Positions 7,201-7,477 of a DNA stretch of 7,477 nucleotides are shown in pieces. Made by a program: the position numbers and the translations under genes. The stretch lies in assembly GCA_014729945.1 (NCBI GenBank), contig WJJC01000042.1, positions 1-7,477 on the forward strand, given 5' to 3'. The stretch comes from Candidatus Bathyarchaeota archaeon. GTDB lineage: Archaea > Thermoproteota > Bathyarchaeia > TCS64. How positions within the stretch are numbered: position 1 is the first letter of the stretch; each line of letters begins with the position of its first letter. The notes under the pieces are model-generated. The model saw nothing but the letters and a program-made list of their open reading frames with translations. It had not been told where the DNA came from and searched no databases.

Positions 7201-7477
7201 TCTTCGGGTGCTATTTTATCATCTATAGTACCTTTTTGGTTGATTCGTATGTTTCCGAGATTAATCTTTTCACTGTTCAAGTATACTGCGTCTATGTTAA
7301 GCTCATCTGAGCCAAGGTTTCTCACATAGATATACATTGTTTTGTTTTCGATTCTGGTTTCGTCTATGCTGAATTTTTCAAATTTTGATTCTGCTGGTTC
7401 TAGTTTGCTCAGTGGGGTTATTACTTGGGTGTAAATTAGGGCGCTTATTCCTAGAGTCGTTAATATTAGCAGTAAGA
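4254..7477 (-). CDS. Giant surface protein: pilin-like N-terminus, four repeat modules, jelly roll and seven-repeat beta-propeller; 5' end outside the window
   Basis: The frame is open from the right edge to TGA at 4256-4254, so the ATG at 7337 is internal; 46 more codons are visible before it. Those begin with a hydrophobic helix (LLLILTTLGISALIYTQVITPL), as in archaeal type IV pilins and archaellins after the class III signal-peptide site, which would lie just outside. Numbering from the 7337 Met: pilin-like beta domain to about 82 (MYIYVRNLGSDELNIDAVYL), Pro/Thr linker 84-98, unassigned 101-163, four repeats 164-512, jelly-roll-like domain about 513-612, and a seven-repeat propeller about 645-1002. 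There is no C-terminal membrane helix or sorting signal, so it is anchored only at the N-terminus with the rest outside. Many N-x-S/T sequons and scattered Cys fit an extracellular protein. No catalytic motif was recognised. Role inferred: surface or pilus-tip binding or adhesion. An ordinary signal-anchor is the alternative. Confidence 0.85.
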   Translation of the reverse strand, partial: LLLILTTLGISALIYTQVITPLSKLEPAESKFEKFSIDETRIENKTMYIYVRNLGSDELNIDAVYLNSEKINLGNIRINQKGTIDDKIAPEEVGLLVINYTKGFTQDTVYQIQIGTQGNTKESIAIVYQPQEPTPTPPEPPTTPNNPHFLIYAANNQTPAKSKQDYIDLEETNLDPQPTKGTYDNFNNLKNTGNIFSTLTEETSISPETGYKVYHGSFEFNTGTQSIQSIGGTIDPDHSLLIMYSAGTSAPREPDEGSCHSYISSSTEITFTRETSSNGLYVSWFIVECLNQEFTVIQRGEATLNTGEETIQIPVSGVSDHDQCTVMYGGHSGSSNNRNDWENTFCNIHLTQPDTLTVKRHTASTGSTTKIRYEIIEWNQEYKVYTGENQVSSTTVTDLISGRGQPDDPVVDPSRSIMLANWWTEQNGIQQVQVYYSITDTNEITLGQYNNGRNPLVRWYVIEFPETNPPTIQRFSYDWDPKNNDNTRINSINPVNTSRTIIMMSCSTKGTGTAFRRDFNLPRLDSANSWSESQYNPANQEYDRHETRASVIELPYQPASINNEIDIESGFTDVETYEETQLCVKTGDFSDEGLSLSIWDSIQWIELTSELIENSWNNFTVTEYIEPSFSIRFKGELEIADTITSNWNIDSVSLNQYTLPSNDYSIPHYRTYTNSWSDETQISYPAQGDIREIVVETCPVMPRRNETILVILTTTGYLEAYVYDGEQWSPPTEITRLWTGINNDAMRPFDLAYESSSGDAILVYDNSIENNGFQELGYRVWDGSNWSSEQYLDDPKDNWPANIDYRWVKLASDPNSDQIGFIGLDSGWWEYSMAVWDCGDWVDWRRVSNGPSAIEYESIDIAWEYTSGDCLAVMSDEMKIKYFTWDAGWSSASSFTMSGNWWNWNWLSLKPQYLNGTDRMMLVGLDTSTAVTAVEWTGSSWNGNGEVLDYSMETSDTRCIDGDWEPTVTRFFVAGGDKNKNNLSYKTWTPSGGWSHSTNNWETYSGSNGNDQRWMQVKANLSGDDPLVTVAWIDDKNDLVVAEWNGVSIVGDVEFTPKSNNSFEGYEVAYSFR
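4332..5405 (-). repeat. Seven propeller-type repeats (predicted seven-bladed beta-propeller)
   Basis: Seven units can be aligned by eye between residues 645 and 1002, with the pattern small/hydrophobic strand, G-D or N-D turn, hydrophobic strand, then Y/V-x-x-W-x-G-x-W. Key positions are 660-683 (ILVIL..AYVYDGEQWS), 704-741 (FDLAYESSSGDAILVY..YRVWDGSNWS), 762-798 (VKLASDPNSDQIGFIG..AVWDCGDW), 813-844 (IDIAWEYTSGDCLAV..YFTWDAGWS), 861-895 (LSLKP..DRMMLVGLD..AVEWTGSSW), 919-949 (VTRFFVAGGD..YKTWTPSGGWS) and 969-1000 (VKANLSGDDPLVTVAW..VVAEWNG). Unit length is about 45-60 residues, as expected for propeller blades. Confidence 0.65.
5502..5801 (-). other. Jelly-roll-like beta-sandwich domain of the large protein
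   Basis: Residues about 513-612 contain alternating strands with the pattern LSLSIWD-x-x-QWIEL, a W-N-N-F-T-V-T-E-Y strand, FSIRFKGE, and a closing DTITSNWNIDSVSL strand. This layout (bilayer of beta strands, D-T then W-x-I-D-x-V-x-L) is common in carbohydrate-binding-type and extracellular adhesive sandwich domains. Ligand unknown; the fold call is by pattern only. Confidence 0.45.
5802..6848 (-). repeat. Four tandem protein modules of 83-90 residues ending in W-x-V-I-E-like strands
   Basis: Modules at residues 164-246, 247-334, 335-422 and 423-512 share a pattern. Each opens with a strand such as YKVYHG, FTVIQRG, YKVYTG or TIQRF. A hydrophobic strand lies in the middle (SLLIMYSAG, CTVMYGG, SIMLANW, TIIMMSC), then a Thr/Arg-rich strand (TEITFTRET, DTLTVKRHT, NEITLGQY; unclear in the fourth). 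They close with WFIVEC, YEIIEW, WYVIEF or ASVIEL. The first three are clear and the fourth is more diverged. Similar strings of modules occur in large secreted proteins of unknown function; no named family is claimed. DNA identity between copies is low, so the duplication is old. Confidence 0.65.
7044..7088 (-). other. Pro/Thr-rich linker in the large surface protein
   Basis: Residues 84-98 (counted from the Met at 7337) read PQEPTPTPPEPPTTP. Such linkers separate an anchored domain from the exposed part of surface proteins and may be glycosylated on Thr. The DNA is also the most strand-biased in the window (26 G to 2 C on the + strand over 7021-7080). Confidence 0.7.
7410..7475 (-). other. 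Pilin-type hydrophobic N-terminal helix (partial)
   Basis: The first 22 visible codons of the large protein read as a continuous hydrophobic segment rich in Leu, Ile, Thr and small residues, followed by a short polar Lys/Glu stretch and then a beta-strand domain. This order is typical of archaeal pilin-like proteins cleaved by a class III signal peptidase (PibD/FlaK type). The cleavage motif itself is not in the window. Confidence 0.55.

Noticed and set aside
1..7477. Defence system, mobile element or CRISPR array
   Set aside because: No nuclease, helicase, transposase, integrase, terminal inverted repeats or regularly spaced repeat array was seen on either strand.

Overview
This window is probably a chromosomal piece of an archaeon of moderate to low G+C. 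The genes make heavy use of ATA (Ile) and AGA/AGG (Arg) codons. None of the visible starts has a convincing Shine-Dalgarno sequence, but several have TATA-like boxes at the spacing expected for leaderless or short-leader transcripts. The right-hand gene begins with what looks like the end of an archaeal type IV pilin/archaellin-type hydrophobic helix. No rRNA, tRNA, CRISPR array, insertion sequence or integrase was seen. The lineage cannot be fixed from sequence inspection alone.

Layout. Positions 2-691 (+) hold the 3' part of a TPM-domain (YgcG/TLP18.3-like) membrane protein with a Gly-rich tail; its start lies left of the window. A C/A-rich stretch follows with one small probable gene at 985-1155 (+, 56 aa) that has a leaderless-type promoter, then about 300 bp holding at most a short doubtful ORF. 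From there everything points left: a 90-aa orphan protein (1459-1731, -), an AT-rich spacer, a complete secreted PhoA-type alkaline phosphatase (2083-3780, -), an AT-rich 473-bp intergenic region with repeats and promoter-like boxes, and a very large surface protein (4254-7477, -) whose start lies right of the window.

The large protein is the most interesting object. At least 1073 residues are visible: the end of an N-terminal hydrophobic helix, a pilin-like beta domain, a Pro/Thr linker, four divergent repeats of about 83-90 residues each ending in a W-x-V-I-E-like strand, a jelly-roll-like domain, and seven propeller-type repeats rich in Trp and Asp/Gly. This would place a seven-bladed beta-propeller outside the cell on a pilin-type anchor. 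The alkaline phosphatase is also predicted to be exported, so the right half of the window encodes cell-surface or extracellular proteins. A joint function (for example organic phosphate capture at the surface) is only inference from adjacency; the two genes are separated by a long intergenic region and need not be one operon.

Base composition is unusual. The + strand is strongly C-rich over about 700-1220 (including non-coding DNA) and 4250-5250, and strongly G-rich over about 6850-7477, so the skew reverses inside the single large gene.
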